DNA from: Candidatus Nitrosotenuis chungbukensis
Lineage (GTDB): Archaea; Thermoproteota; Nitrososphaeria; Nitrososphaerales; Nitrosopumilaceae
Direction of reading: 5' to 3'
Length of the DNA stretch: 64,000 nucleotides
Assembly (NCBI RefSeq): GCF_000685395.1
Contig: NZ_AVSQ01000020.1
Location: forward strand, 63,396-127,395
A model generated the notes under the pieces. The model was not told the origin of the DNA, searched no databases, and saw only the letters and a program-made list of their open reading frames with translations. The position numbers and the translations under genes are program-made. Below, in pieces: positions 7,296 through 15,566 of the stretch (position 1 is its first letter; each line of letters begins with the position of its first letter).

Positions 7296-8287
7296 GGGGC
7301 GTTTGTGACTTTTATCAGGTTGGAATGCAAGGTCAAGTCAACCAAATTCACATAATTTTCAAAGTGATAAGATTCTGGTAGTTCTGGCACAAAGATTTCA
7401 TCTCTAGTTTGGATAGAATCAGTCAAAACGTGGCCAGTCTCATCCAAAATACTTCGTAGTTTTTTGTCAAGTGAAAATATTTTTTGATGAGTAATTCCGT
7501 CGTAAAAATTCAACTCGCCACAGCCGTTTGCTACAAGTCTCTTGTCTATATCATTAGGTCTTAGTTTAGAGGGATCAGATACGTTTGACGCAGTTACAAA
7601 TGCCCAGTCTTGTCCAAACAGGGGGGCGTATGCGACATATGGAGTTACAAAGGCAAAGACATCCTGTAATGTTTTTACCACAGAGGCAAATCTTGCAGCA
7701 TGTCTAAAATCGGCAGAATTTGCAGCAGTTGCAAATATTCCATCAGGCTTTAATTTCTGGCTCACTATCTCAAAAAATTCTTTCCTATACAGGGGAGCGG
7801 CAATGTCTTCGTGATGGGGCATCGTCGTATCTAAAAATATGCAGTCATAACTTGAATCAGTCCTTGAGAGAAACTGCCTTGCGTCTTCATGGTATAACTT
7901 TGTACGGGAATCTGAAAATGACTCGGCAGCATAATTGTAGAATTTTTTACAGGTGTCCACCACCTCCTTGTCTATGTCCACAATGTCGACCCTGTCAACA
8001 GTATTGTGACGCAGGACCTCACGCAATGTCAGGCCAGTACCACCTCCGCCGATAAAAATGGTTTTTGGTTTTGAGTTAGATACCATGGAAGGATGAACTA
8101 GGCATTCGTTGAAAACGTGCTCATCTATCTCTGAAGACTGGGGGTCACCATCCAAAAACAAGACAGTGCCAAAGTCCCGAGTTTTAACAATTTCCAGTAA
8201 TTGGTATTTCGTCTTTTTTGAAAGAACGAACTCATCTATTTTATGAAAGATTTTTTCCCCATCCCCAACATCAACGTATTTCCACAT
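7280..8287 (-). CDS. spermidine-synthase-fold protein with altered active site
   Basis: A 335-residue protein. An N-terminal beta-rich part (QLLEIVKTRDFGTVLFLDG, with QSSEIDEHVFNECLVHP) matches the entry to polyamine aminopropyltransferases. A Rossmann part has FIGGGGTGLTLREVLRH, VDIVDIDKEVV and LYHEDARQFL. Two hallmark sites differ from classical SpeE: the acidic residue of GGG(D/E)G is Gly, and the D-S-x-D-P catalytic loop reads DTTMP, with the second Asp absent. About 60 extra residues follow the usual end. It may transfer aminopropyl groups to another amine or have a different substrate. A pyruvoyl arginine decarboxylase (37878-38429) would supply agmatine. Confidence 0.75.
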   Translation of the reverse strand: MWKYVDVGDGEKIFHKIDEFVLSKKTKYQLLEIVKTRDFGTVLFLDGDPQSSEIDEHVFNECLVHPSMVSNSKPKTIFIGGGGTGLTLREVLRHNTVDRVDIVDIDKEVVDTCKKFYNYAAESFSDSRTKLYHEDARQFLSRTDSSYDCIFLDTTMPHHEDIAAPLYRKEFFEIVSQKLKPDGIFATAANSADFRHAARFASVVKTLQDVFAFVTPYVAYAPLFGQDWAFVTASNVSDPSKLRPNDIDKRLVANGCGELNFYDGITHQKIFSLDKKLRSILDETGHVLTDSIQTRDEIFVPELPESYHFENYVNLVDLTLHSNLIKVTNAPHKTF

Positions 8288-8493
8288 TTGAAAATGAGTG
8301 TAAAAACATAATTATTAAAGTTCTCCATTTGTCTTAAATTGTTAATTTTACCTGAAAAAACCCCATTTTGAGGCGATTTTCAGTGTTTTTTATCTTTAAT
8401 GGCTAATGTTTGTGTGAAAAAACAAATTGGTAGCATCAGAGGTAATGGCATATGACTAGGCGAAAAGAGCAACTACCGATATTGAGCATTGCC

Positions 8494-9267
8494 TTACCTT
8501 GACCTTTGAAATAATTTCATATGCCCATATACGCCAAATGTAAGAAGAATATAGTTCCAGTAAAACAGGATTTCCATCGGGTTCCCAGTGTAGTACGAGT
8601 CTTCGTTTTGCGCAAACAAAAAAGCAGTGTCCGCTACAAAAACTGAAATCGCGCCCAAGCACATGAGGGTCCACGTAAAATTCACTTGGCCTTTGAAAAA
8701 TAATGCAACCCCAAGCAATGCAGGGATTAGTATCAACGCATCAAAAATTGGATAAATTACAGATAGACTGTGTTGTAGTAGATCAGAGCTTTTGCTTGGC
8801 TCAAGGGCAAGATACACACTTGGAATGAGAGTCCCCATCGCAATGGAGGATGCCGCAATAAACATTTTTTTTGTAATTGCCAATCGCACAGGTTGCAAAT
8901 ATGCGATGAAAAACATTAGCAAAAACGGATATCCCACAAGATAGAATATGTCAGCAGATGATGGAAACGGATCGACTCTAAGATACAGCTCTTGAACAAT
9001 CCACAGCATCTCTGCAATGAACCACGATATCGCATAACCCCCAAATGAAATCCAGGCAAGTCCAAAATTCCCAGATGTGCCGAACCTAGATATCATCAAC
9101 ATTGACACAATTAGAAATGTTCCAGCCACTGGGATGTACATCACATTACCCACAAATATCGCAGTATCACTGCCAACAAAATTAGAAATTAGGTTTGTTG
9201 ATGCGCAGGCAACTAGTGCTAAGATTAGATATTTTTTTGCAGTGGCAACGTCAAGACCAGTTTGCAT
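8494..9267 (-). CDS. multi-helix membrane protein (ADIFY family, copy 2)
   Basis: A 257-residue protein with about eight hydrophobic segments, homologous to the 6519-7295 product: W-F-I-A-E-M-L-W and PFPSSADIFYLVGYP are shared, as is the ITKK at the start of the next helix. Three bases separate it from the upstream gene at 9271, so the two are probably co-transcribed. The function is unknown. Intergenic 8288-8493 holds the promoter of gene 7280 (TTTAATAATTATG on the minus strand) and nothing else recognisable. Confidence 0.75.
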   Translation of the reverse strand: MQTGLDVATAKKYLILALVACASTNLISNFVGSDTAIFVGNVMYIPVAGTFLIVSMLMISRFGTSGNFGLAWISFGGYAISWFIAEMLWIVQELYLRVDPFPSSADIFYLVGYPFLLMFFIAYLQPVRLAITKKMFIAASSIAMGTLIPSVYLALEPSKSSDLLQHSLSVIYPIFDALILIPALLGVALFFKGQVNFTWTLMCLGAISVFVADTAFLFAQNEDSYYTGNPMEILFYWNYILLTFGVYGHMKLFQRSR

Positions 9268-9270
9268 TTT

Positions 9271-9621
9271 TTATTCTAAAACGGAAATGAATCGACTGAT
9301 GGATTCATGTTGAGAGAATTCCTCTAGGCTGTTTTTTATAGAAACGATTATCGCAACATGGGCATTACCATACAAATCAGACAGGATTCTTTTTAGATAT
9401 TCTGGATGCTCATAGCAGTCAGGAATATAGCAGTTATAGTCATCCTTGAGCGTCTTTGCAACCTTTTCAAATACTGGCTCTCCCATGTTAATGAGTGCTT
9501 TTTCGACTGCAAAGGCAACTAGTGCCCTCTTAATTTGAGCATCAATCGGATCCATGCGTTCCACCCACCTTAATGCATACGAGATTGTTTTATTCGTTCT
9601 GACATTCATGGAAATAGGCAT
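9271..9621 (-). CDS. small conserved hypothetical protein
   Basis: A 116-residue soluble protein (start at 9621; ATG at 9609 or 9555 also possible). The sequence is mixed alpha/beta with ALVAFAVEKALINMGEPVFEKVAKTL and DCYEHPEYLKRILSDLYG, a style seen in many small thaumarchaeal proteins of unknown role. It is directly upstream of the ADIFY membrane protein, which suggests they work together, perhaps as a cytoplasmic partner. No catalytic motif is seen. Confidence 0.6.
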   Translation of the reverse strand: MPISMNVRTNKTISYALRWVERMDPIDAQIKRALVAFAVEKALINMGEPVFEKVAKTLKDDYNCYIPDCYEHPEYLKRILSDLYGNAHVAIIVSIKNSLEEFSQHESISRFISVLE

Positions 9622-9728
9622 TTTAGACTATGCTCACGTTGTTTGTAAAAAACAGACTAGTCCAAATATCATATGAATATCATACGGATTATGTACATGT
9701 ACGCTAACGTAAGGTCAAGGATTGTAAG

Positions 9729-10589
9729 ATGAGTGCAAGTGAGGACGCAGCTAGAATGCTAAAGAATGCGCAGGAGGACGCAGCTAGAATGCTAAAGAAT
9801 GCGCAGGAGGACGCAGCTAGAATGCTAAAGAATGCGCAGGAGGACGCAGCTAGAATGCTAAAGAATGCGCAGGAGGACGAGCTTAGGAACTTGCCTAAAA
9901 CAGGAAAGAGAGTACTGGGTGAAGGCGAACCAGCGATACGCAAAAACAAATTGTATGCAATTGGCGAATTATCATCAAGACTAACACATGATTTGCAAAA
10001 TCCCTTAGCTGTAATAAAAAACACTTTGGAAATTCTAAGACTAAGAGATCCCAAACTAGATGAAAAAACAAAAGAAAACTACAATCGAATAGAAAGAGCA
10101 GTAGCCAGAATGTCACAGCAGATCAGGGATGTTCTGGACTTTGTTAGGACTGCGGATTTAATGCGAGAGGATGTTTCAGTGATCAAATTGCTAAAGACAG
10201 TTATCGATGACATAGACGTGCCAAAAGACATCCAGGTGATTTTACCGCCTCAAGACGCCAGAATTTATGTCGATGTCAAGCAAATGCAGACGGTGTTTTC
10301 AAATTTGATACTAAATGCAATTCAAGCCATTGAGAATAAAGGAAAAATAATGATCCAAGTTCTTGATTCAGACGATGATACGATAATTGAGATCATAGAT
10401 AACGGATGCGGTATAGAAAGTGGGAACTTGGATCATATTTTTGAGCCCCTGTTTACTACAAAACAGAGCGGAACTGGGCTCGGACTTGCAAGTTGCAAGG
10501 CAGTAATAGAAAACCACGGCGGCGAGATAGACTGTTCCAGCATTGTAAATAAAGGAACTGCATTTACCATAAGATTGCCAAAGATATAG
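9729..10589 (+). CDS. soluble sensor histidine kinase with 11-residue coiled-coil repeat
   Basis: A 286-residue protein without membrane segments. Residues 5-48 are four exact copies of an 11-residue unit (EDAARMLKNAQ), which forms a hendecad coiled coil. A DHp domain follows, with the phospho-acceptor His at 87 (LTHDLQNPLAVIKNTL), then the HATPase domain: N-box NLILNAIQAI, G1 DNGCGI, F-box FEPLFTTK and G2 GTGLGL. There is no PAS or GAF input domain, so the coiled coil may itself be the input or an oligomerisation part. The partner may be the single-domain receiver at 3051-3404. The N-terminal repeat is the only part atypical for the family. Confidence 0.92.
   Translation: MSASEDAARMLKNAQEDAARMLKNAQEDAARMLKNAQEDAARMLKNAQEDELRNLPKTGKRVLGEGEPAIRKNKLYAIGELSSRLTHDLQNPLAVIKNTLEILRLRDPKLDEKTKENYNRIERAVARMSQQIRDVLDFVRTADLMREDVSVIKLLKTVIDDIDVPKDIQVILPPQDARIYVDVKQMQTVFSNLILNAIQAIENKGKIMIQVLDSDDDTIIEIIDNGCGIESGNLDHIFEPLFTTKQSGTGLGLASCKAVIENHGGEIDCSSIVNKGTAFTIRLPKI
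9741..9872 (+). repeat. 33-bp tandem repeat, four perfect copies
   Basis: Units start at 9741, 9774, 9807 and 9840 without a single base change, and a 7-bp fifth start follows. In frame, it gives the 11-residue repeat of the kinase. Perfect identity implies recent expansion or ongoing slippage. Confidence 0.97.
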
Positions 10590-10636
10590 ACAGACATAAA
10601 ACAGTAATATTGTTTGACAGTTGAGAAAATTCAGAT

Positions 10637-11266
10637 TTGCTTAGTTTAGGAATACTCATTTCCGGTCGGGGAAGCAACATGGAATCAATACTCAAGGCAA
10701 TCAAAAAACAAAAAATTCCGATAAACCCAGCAGTAGTGATATCGAATAATCCAGATGCAGTCGGGCTCAAAATAGCACAAAAGATGGGGGTCAAAACTGA
10801 GGTCATTGAAAGTAGAGGATTTCCAGGCAGCAGATGGGATTATGATAAAAAAATAATACAAGTTCTTTCAAGACATGGAGTTACGGAAAAAAACGGCCTT
10901 GTTTGCCTTGCAGGATTTATGAGAATCATCAGCCCAGAGTTCATACGAAAATACAAGAACCGTATGCTCAACATCCATCCCGCAATGTTGCCTTCTTTCC
11001 CAGGACTGCATGCGCAGAGACAGGCAGTTGAATATGGCGCAAAATATTCAGGATGCACGGTTCATTTTGTAGATGAGGGAGTCGACACAGGGCCAATAAT
11101 CCTGCAGGCAGTAGTCAAAGTAAAAGACGACGACACTGAAGAAACTCTTTCAAAAAAGATCCTTGCAAAGGAGCACAAAATTTACCCGCAAGCAGTCAAG
11201 TTATTTGCAGAGGGGAAGATCAGGATATCTGGAAGAAAGACCATCATCAAGAGTCAGGGCCGCTAA
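10637..11266 (+). CDS. purN: phosphoribosylglycinamide formyltransferase
   Basis: A 209-residue enzyme of purine synthesis that passes a formyl group from 10-formyl-tetrahydrofolate to GAR. Visible are LGILISGRGSNMESI at the N-terminus, the catalytic region LNIHPAMLPSFPG (Asn, His), and HFVDEGVDTGPII with the catalytic Asp. Length is as usual. TTG start. Its 3' end overlaps the convergent cupin gene by 20 bp. The formyl donor can be made by FolD, encoded 5 kb downstream at 15567. Together with purD (16969-18237) this places three linked steps in one region. Confidence 0.93.
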   Translation: MLSLGILISGRGSNMESILKAIKKQKIPINPAVVISNNPDAVGLKIAQKMGVKTEVIESRGFPGSRWDYDKKIIQVLSRHGVTEKNGLVCLAGFMRIISPEFIRKYKNRMLNIHPAMLPSFPGLHAQRQAVEYGAKYSGCTVHFVDEGVDTGPIILQAVVKVKDDDTEETLSKKILAKEHKIYPQAVKLFAEGKIRISGRKTIIKSQGR

Positions 11267-11567
11267 AGAAATACAAGACAACTAGTTCCTTTTTGTTGCC
11301 AAAGAATTTGTGAGGTATGTTCTTTTGAACGTAGTAGGCCTTTCCTTCGGATATGTCATAATCCCTGTTGTTTATTTTCAAGAATCCGTCCCCATAAATC
11401 ACATAGTACAGTTCGTCTGAATCGTGTGGTTCCTGGGTATCTTCCTCGTTTGGCTCTAGCACCAAAACCCCAGCTGCAAGGTTTTGCTTATTGATAAACG
11501 TGTGAAAGTACCCATCAGACTTTCTAATCTCGTCAATGTATTTTTTTATGTCAAATTCTATCTTCAT
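11247..11567 (-). CDS. cupin-domain protein
   Basis: A 106-residue single-domain cupin. Motif 1-like residues EPHDSDELYYVIYGDGFLKI and motif 2-like YVQKNIPHKFFG are present. The usual second His of motif 1 is Asp (H-D-S-D-E), so metal binding by His, Glu and the later His is likely but incomplete. The substrate is unknown. It is followed after 6 bp by the exported protein gene at 11574-12518, read in the same direction, but no shared pathway is evident. Confidence 0.8.
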   Translation of the reverse strand: MKIEFDIKKYIDEIRKSDGYFHTFINKQNLAAGVLVLEPNEEDTQEPHDSDELYYVIYGDGFLKINNRDYDISEGKAYYVQKNIPHKFFGNKKELVVLYFFSGPDS

Positions 11568-11573
11568 GCAAAG

Positions 11574-12518
11574 TCACTTTTTTCGTTTTTTGCCGTTCTT
11601 CTTTTGTAGTCGGTGTATTAAAAGCGAGAACAGTGCGCCGCCAGGAATGCCAACTAGTGTCCCGATGCTAACGTACGGTGCCAGAAAGAAGCCCCCAATC
11701 CAAAGTCCCCCATCAGTCGTAAATTCCATGAAGGTGCGCGGTCTTAACAGTAGCGACACGGTTTTTGATATTGTTCTTTCAGTTCCGGTGTCATCGGTGT
11801 ATTTGACGGATACTTCAAACGGCAGTTTGTGCTCCAATGTGACCTCAGATGGAGGCGTCACTATTTGTGAATGGACCACAAGGGGAGTATTTTTTGTAAC
11901 TGTTGAAAAGGTATGCGTTGTCTGACCCCTAAAGGAAACGTCATTTGGGGACTTTATCTCAACTAGCACGTTTTGTATGTCAATGTCCTTTGAGATTATC
12001 TCCACGTCAAAAGGAAACTCTGCGTTTGTAAATATCGATTCTGGCGCAGAAGTGTTTATCTGCACTTCGGGCAGTTTTTTTATTTCAATAGGTATCGCGA
12101 TGTTTTTTTGCATTGCAGGCAACGGTGTTTCATTATGGCTAAGCAAGACTTGTGAGTACACGGCATTTAGATAATGAGTTCCAAACTGTGCACTGCCGGC
12201 AGATTCAAGGGTGATTGTTCCGCCATACGAGCCCCCGGTAGAAAGTCGGTCAATCACCAGAGTCCCATTGTTTACAAGAATCGAGTCGTCAGGACTTGTA
12301 ATGGTGAATTTTATGTCCTGTTTGTCTTCCCATCCGTTATTTTGAACAAGCGCTGAAATCGTAAAGTCACGTCCCACAATCACAGAGTCAGGATGTGTTA
12401 TCGTCACATCCATGGCACCTTCCATTGTTTGTCTTATTGTTGCCGCATCGGCACCATAGAACGTAATTGTTGCCAGTAAGAGCGCTGCAAGGGCAAACAG
12501 GGTTTTGGATCGATGCAT
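11574..12518 (-). CDS. secreted, C-terminally anchored Ig-like surface protein
   Basis: A 314-residue protein with a signal peptide (LFALAALLLATITFYGADA), about 230 residues of beta-sandwich character, one C-terminal membrane helix (GGALFSLLIHRL region) and a Lys/Arg-rich cytoplasmic tail. The repeated theme V-x-I-x-x-P-D-S-x-x-V-G-x-x-F and V-x-N-N-G-W resembles CARDB/COG1470-type adhesion modules. It is probably outside the cell, held by its tail. No enzyme motif is seen. Its partner is unknown; the HtrA-like protease is encoded just upstream in the same direction. Confidence 0.7.
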   Translation of the reverse strand: MHRSKTLFALAALLLATITFYGADAATIRQTMEGAMDVTITHPDSVIVGRDFTISALVQNNGWEDKQDIKFTITSPDDSILVNNGTLVIDRLSTGGSYGGTITLESAGSAQFGTHYLNAVYSQVLLSHNETPLPAMQKNIAIPIEIKKLPEVQINTSAPESIFTNAEFPFDVEIISKDIDIQNVLVEIKSPNDVSFRGQTTHTFSTVTKNTPLVVHSQIVTPPSEVTLEHKLPFEVSVKYTDDTGTERTISKTVSLLLRPRTFMEFTTDGGLWIGGFFLAPYVSIGTLVGIPGGALFSLLIHRLQKKNGKKRKK

Positions 12519-12535
12519 CTATTGGCTAAGCCTTC

Positions 12536-12682
12536 TCATCTTAATGTAGACTGGGTGTGTTTGTGTTTTAGTTCTTTTTGCTTATCTGCAAACGTATTTG
12601 CCTTGTCATATTCCTTGGTAAGCTCCTCAAAAAACCTCTCCGAAAAACCATTTTTATCTATAGGGTTTGTGTCCTTTTTCAT
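12536..12682 (-). CDS. 48-aa hypothetical protein
   Basis: A short ATG-started frame, between the HtrA-like and Ig-like genes on the same strand. The product (M-K-K-D-T-N-P-I-D-K-N-G-F-S-E-R-F-F-E-E then Lys/His-rich end) is charged and helical, with no domain recognised. The tidy gap spacing and amino-acid make-up support coding. Confidence 0.55.
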   Translation of the reverse strand: MKKDTNPIDKNGFSERFFEELTKEYDKANTFADKQKELKHKHTQSTLR

Positions 12683-12735
12683 TTAATGAGTCATGAGAAA
12701 TCTTGAATTTAAATTATCGACTCAGTTTGCAAGCG

Positions 12736-13947
12736 TCAATTAGTTGCCACCCTTTCTTGCAAAACGGCAGTCAATTCCAGTATGTTCCCATTTCGGTTTA
12801 TTTGTAGCACCACCTTATCGCCGACGTTTTTGTTTTCAGAAAGGTATATGATCAAGTCATCAATATCACGCACCTTGTACCCATCTAGCGCTATTATCAC
12901 ATCACCGCTCTTTACCTCGCGATTAATGTTGTAGGATGCCTCCTGTACGCCCGCTTTTGCCGCAGGTCCGTCCTTGATTGTACTTGTGACAAATACGCCC
13001 TTGTAGTTTTTTGCAAGCCCTAACTTTTGGGCAATGTCTGGCACCAGGCTTGTTCCAGACACGCCAAGCCACGGGTGCGCATATGTTCCCTTTTCAATCA
13101 ACGAGGGTAAAATTCTCTTAATGGTATTTGACGGCACTGCAAATCCAATCCCAGAAAACTCTCCAGTCGTAGACTGGATTGCAGTGTTTATTCCAATCAC
13201 TTGCCCATCCATGTTCAAAAGCGGTCCGCCTGAGTTTCCAGGGTTTATTGCAGCATCAGTCTGTATCACGTTTGATATTGAATATCCGGATCCCTGATTT
13301 GGCAAAATGCGGCCCATCTGACTGATTATGCCAGTGGTCATGGTGTCACTTAGGCCAAACGGGTTGCCTATTGCGATCACTTGTTGTCCCACATCGAGCA
13401 AGGACGAGTCTGCCAATGGGAGTGGATTTAGCTGTTCATCAGAATAGTCGTCGATTATTTGCAGTACCGCAATATCGTTAAACGGGTCCGTCCCAATTAC
13501 ATTTGCAGAATAAATATTCCCGTCAACAAATCTGACATCGACTGTTTTTGCACCAGAAACCACGTGATTATTGGTAATGATGTGGCCCAGCTTATCATAC
13601 ACAAATCCCGAGCCAAGTCTTGTAGACTGGCTCTCAAGAGGGCTTCCGTTTATGATGACGCTTTCGTTTACTGTCGATACCTTGCTTGTTATTTGAACGA
13701 CCGAGTTTTCCACCTGTTTGAAGATGGCAGTCAATGAACTTGGCTTGCCGGACTCAGAATTTGTGGTAGTCAAGACTGTGTTTTTTAGAGAGGCGTCATC
13801 GTTTTGTGCAACTATGTCTGCGTTCTTTTGTACGGTGGAAATCAGTTCGGCATCAGACGTGTGGCCGAGATTCGTTGCAACGCTAAACACAAGTAGGACT
13901 GAAAGAAGTCCGATTGCCGAAATTTGGATTTTTTCTCGATTGTTCAT
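12736..13947 (-). CDS. HtrA/DegP-like membrane-anchored serine protease
   Basis: A protein of about 403 residues with one N-terminal membrane anchor (ISAIGLLSVLLVFSVAT), a trypsin-like domain with the triad His in ITNNHVVSGA, Asp in PFNDIAVLQI and Ser in NPGNSGGPLL, and one C-terminal PDZ domain (GVFVTSTIKDGPAAKAGV, then SGDVIIALDGYKV). It presumably degrades or folds damaged proteins outside the membrane. ATG 13947 is chosen over a GTG three codons earlier, because a TATA-like CAATAATTC lies 26 nt before it. A palindrome (13978-13991) immediately upstream of that box may control it. Confidence 0.93.
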   Translation of the reverse strand: MNNREKIQISAIGLLSVLLVFSVATNLGHTSDAELISTVQKNADIVAQNDDASLKNTVLTTTNSESGKPSSLTAIFKQVENSVVQITSKVSTVNESVIINGSPLESQSTRLGSGFVYDKLGHIITNNHVVSGAKTVDVRFVDGNIYSANVIGTDPFNDIAVLQIIDDYSDEQLNPLPLADSSLLDVGQQVIAIGNPFGLSDTMTTGIISQMGRILPNQGSGYSISNVIQTDAAINPGNSGGPLLNMDGQVIGINTAIQSTTGEFSGIGFAVPSNTIKRILPSLIEKGTYAHPWLGVSGTSLVPDIAQKLGLAKNYKGVFVTSTIKDGPAAKAGVQEASYNINREVKSGDVIIALDGYKVRDIDDLIIYLSENKNVGDKVVLQINRNGNILELTAVLQERVATN

Positions 13948-13977
13948 TTGTTGCACCAGTGATTATTTCTGAATTAT

Positions 13978-13991
13978 TGAGAACATTCTCA
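13978..13991. promoter_or_regulatory. TGAGAA-CA-TTCTCA palindrome upstream of htrA-like gene
   Basis: Six-base perfect arms with a 2-nt spacer, placed just upstream of the TATA box at the BRE position. The core GAGAAC recurs in the inverted repeat at 14131-14193. Operator function is inferred. Confidence 0.45.
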
Positions 13992-14130
13992 GATTTTGCC
14001 TATAACCATTGCGTAGAAATTGTATGTTTTTGAATTCTTGCACGAGTGACGACTTTCTTAGCCGCATAGATAAAACTGAATTAACATTGTTACTTTGCCC
14101 CTAAATACCAGGATTACCCAATTCCAAGTG

Positions 14131-14193
14131 TGACGAGAACTAATCCATAACCCATACCAACCCTTGTCTAAACACCCAAGACAGTTCTCGTCA
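14131..14193. repeat. 11-bp inverted repeat in htrA/14255 intergenic region
   Basis: TGACGAGAACT (14131-14141) and AGTTCTCGTCA (14183-14193) pair perfectly around 41 nt. It lies between divergent genes (13957-14254), where no coding frame is seen. It may be two operator half-sites or a long hairpin RNA. Confidence 0.6.
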
Positions 14194-14254
14194 TCACCAT
14201 ATCAGTGAACATTGTTAATCACCGGATAAATAGCAGGAATTCGCATTTGTACTG

Positions 14255-14734
14255 TTGGCAAGGCAAAAGAATAAAGCAAATCACAAGTTTAGCTCACGCA
14301 AATTAATCTGGACTTGCGGCATCATACTTGCGGTGGTTGGAATCGGCTATGCGGCACTGATGTCTTCAACCCCAGTTAATGCAAGGTATCCAGTGTTAGG
14401 AGTCCCAGCTAATCATTACATCAAGGTGGTAAATTCTCAGAACGGCCCTGCGTTTGTCAGCACGTCCACCAAGGGAGGAAAGGGATTCTCAGGCTCCGGA
14501 GGACACCTTACGCCCACAATCGAGGTCAACAATAACGAACTTGTGTCAATACACGTGCTTAACGAAGACCACCAAAAACACAATTTTAACATAGACCAGT
14601 TCAACGTCCACACGAAAGACCTTGATCATTTTGGTTCGCAGTCAATTACGTTTGTTGCAGACAAACCTGGAAGGTTCAGCTACTATGATTCGCTCAACCC
14701 CAAGATGAACGGCACCATTTTGGTAGGCAAGTAG
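14255..14734 (+). CDS. membrane-anchored cupredoxin-fold protein lacking copper Cys and His
   Basis: A 159-residue protein, TTG start, with a basic N-terminus and one membrane anchor (about residues 18-38), then a beta-rich domain. HQKHNFNIDQF corresponds to the first copper-His strand. The C-terminal loop SYYDSLNPKMNGTI aligns with DYFCVVHPWMTGNV of the window's true cupredoxins, with Cys changed to Asp and His to Asn, while Met stays. A type 1 copper site is therefore unlikely. It may bind another metal, or act as a structural or assembly factor. The gene is followed after 26 bp by 14761. Confidence 0.75.
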   Translation: MARQKNKANHKFSSRKLIWTCGIILAVVGIGYAALMSSTPVNARYPVLGVPANHYIKVVNSQNGPAFVSTSTKGGKGFSGSGGHLTPTIEVNNNELVSIHVLNEDHQKHNFNIDQFNVHTKDLDHFGSQSITFVADKPGRFSYYDSLNPKMNGTILVGK

Positions 14735-14760
14735 GTTGTACCACAGCAAAATACATAGGC

Positions 14761-15162
14761 TTGCAATGCGGAGGACTGGGATTGGAAGACGCTGAGAACT
14801 ACAGCATTAGAGACGTAATTGAATCGTTTGTAGAGCAGATACAGACAACTAGGAAAATGTTATTTGGGATTACCATTTCTGCGCTGATTCTGGCACCATT
14901 GGCAATAGGCCTTTCAGTGTATTTGGTAAAACATGAGCACTTTTTTTTCATCCTCGACGAGTATGATGAGTTTGGAACATTTCTTGTCATATTGCTTGTC
15001 ACAGTCATAATCGTGTCATCGATTTGGCTGGTTTTGGGGATACGACAGTTTGCAATGCTAAAGTCTTGGAATTCAAGATATTCAAATTATATTAAAAAGA
15101 AAGAAAAACTGGACGAGAAAATATCAGCCAGTTTTGATCTAGACGAGGATCAGGAGACCTAG
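14761..15162 (+). CDS. small membrane protein with two helices
   Basis: 133 residues. An N-terminal helical, acidic part (SIRDVIESFVEQIQTTRKML) precedes two membrane helices (about 35-55 and 74-97) and a charged C-terminal tail (KKKEKLDEKISASFDLDEDQE). The TTG at 14761 is used; a second TTG seven codons later is equally possible. Not recognised. The end overlaps the convergent wHTH gene by 24 bp. Confidence 0.6.
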   Translation: MQCGGLGLEDAENYSIRDVIESFVEQIQTTRKMLFGITISALILAPLAIGLSVYLVKHEHFFFILDEYDEFGTFLVILLVTVIIVSSIWLVLGIRQFAMLKSWNSRYSNYIKKKEKLDEKISASFDLDEDQET

Positions 15163-15468
15163 TTTACTGCTGTCGGTGTTTGTTTTTCTTGGAAACAGAT
15201 CCTCGTACGGCTCTATGATGTTTCGGCAAAACTCCATCCCCTTTGCAGTAACCCTGTAAATTGTAATTTTGCGTTTGCCGTCTTGCAGAGCAGTCTTTGT
15301 AATTATTTGGCGCGCTTCTAATTCGTCGATTATGTGCTTGTGTTTTTTTAGATTCAGGCCGCTGTAGCTTACCAGCGACGTCTGATTCAGTTCCCCATAT
15401 TGGGCGAGAAGCAAAATTATGTCTTTTATTATGTAGATCTTGTCACGGTAACCTTTGGTAACGGTCAT
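15139..15468 (-). CDS. winged-helix DNA-binding protein (HTH_45-like)
   Basis: 109 residues forming one winged helix: DIILLLAQYGELNQTSLVSYSGL (helices 1-2), KKHKHIIDELEARQIITKT (recognition helix and strand), TIYRVTAKGMEFCRNI (wing and last helix). This is the archaeal small repressor type with a C-terminal dimer helix. The target is unknown; folD is divergently transcribed 99 bp away, so folD control is possible. Confidence 0.8.
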   Translation of the reverse strand: MTVTKGYRDKIYIIKDIILLLAQYGELNQTSLVSYSGLNLKKHKHIIDELEARQIITKTALQDGKRKITIYRVTAKGMEFCRNIIEPYEDLFPRKTNTDSSKLGLLILV

Positions 15469-15566
15469 AGTTTTTCAATTCTCTTTGAGAATAAATAACT
15501 TCTAGGAATGACCATCCCGTTTTTCAGCTTGATTAAAATAAATACAATCAGCCCAAAGAACCCACA

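Noticed and set aside
9741-9872. CRISPR-like direct repeats
   Set aside because: Units are contiguous with no spacers and stay in frame within a kinase gene.
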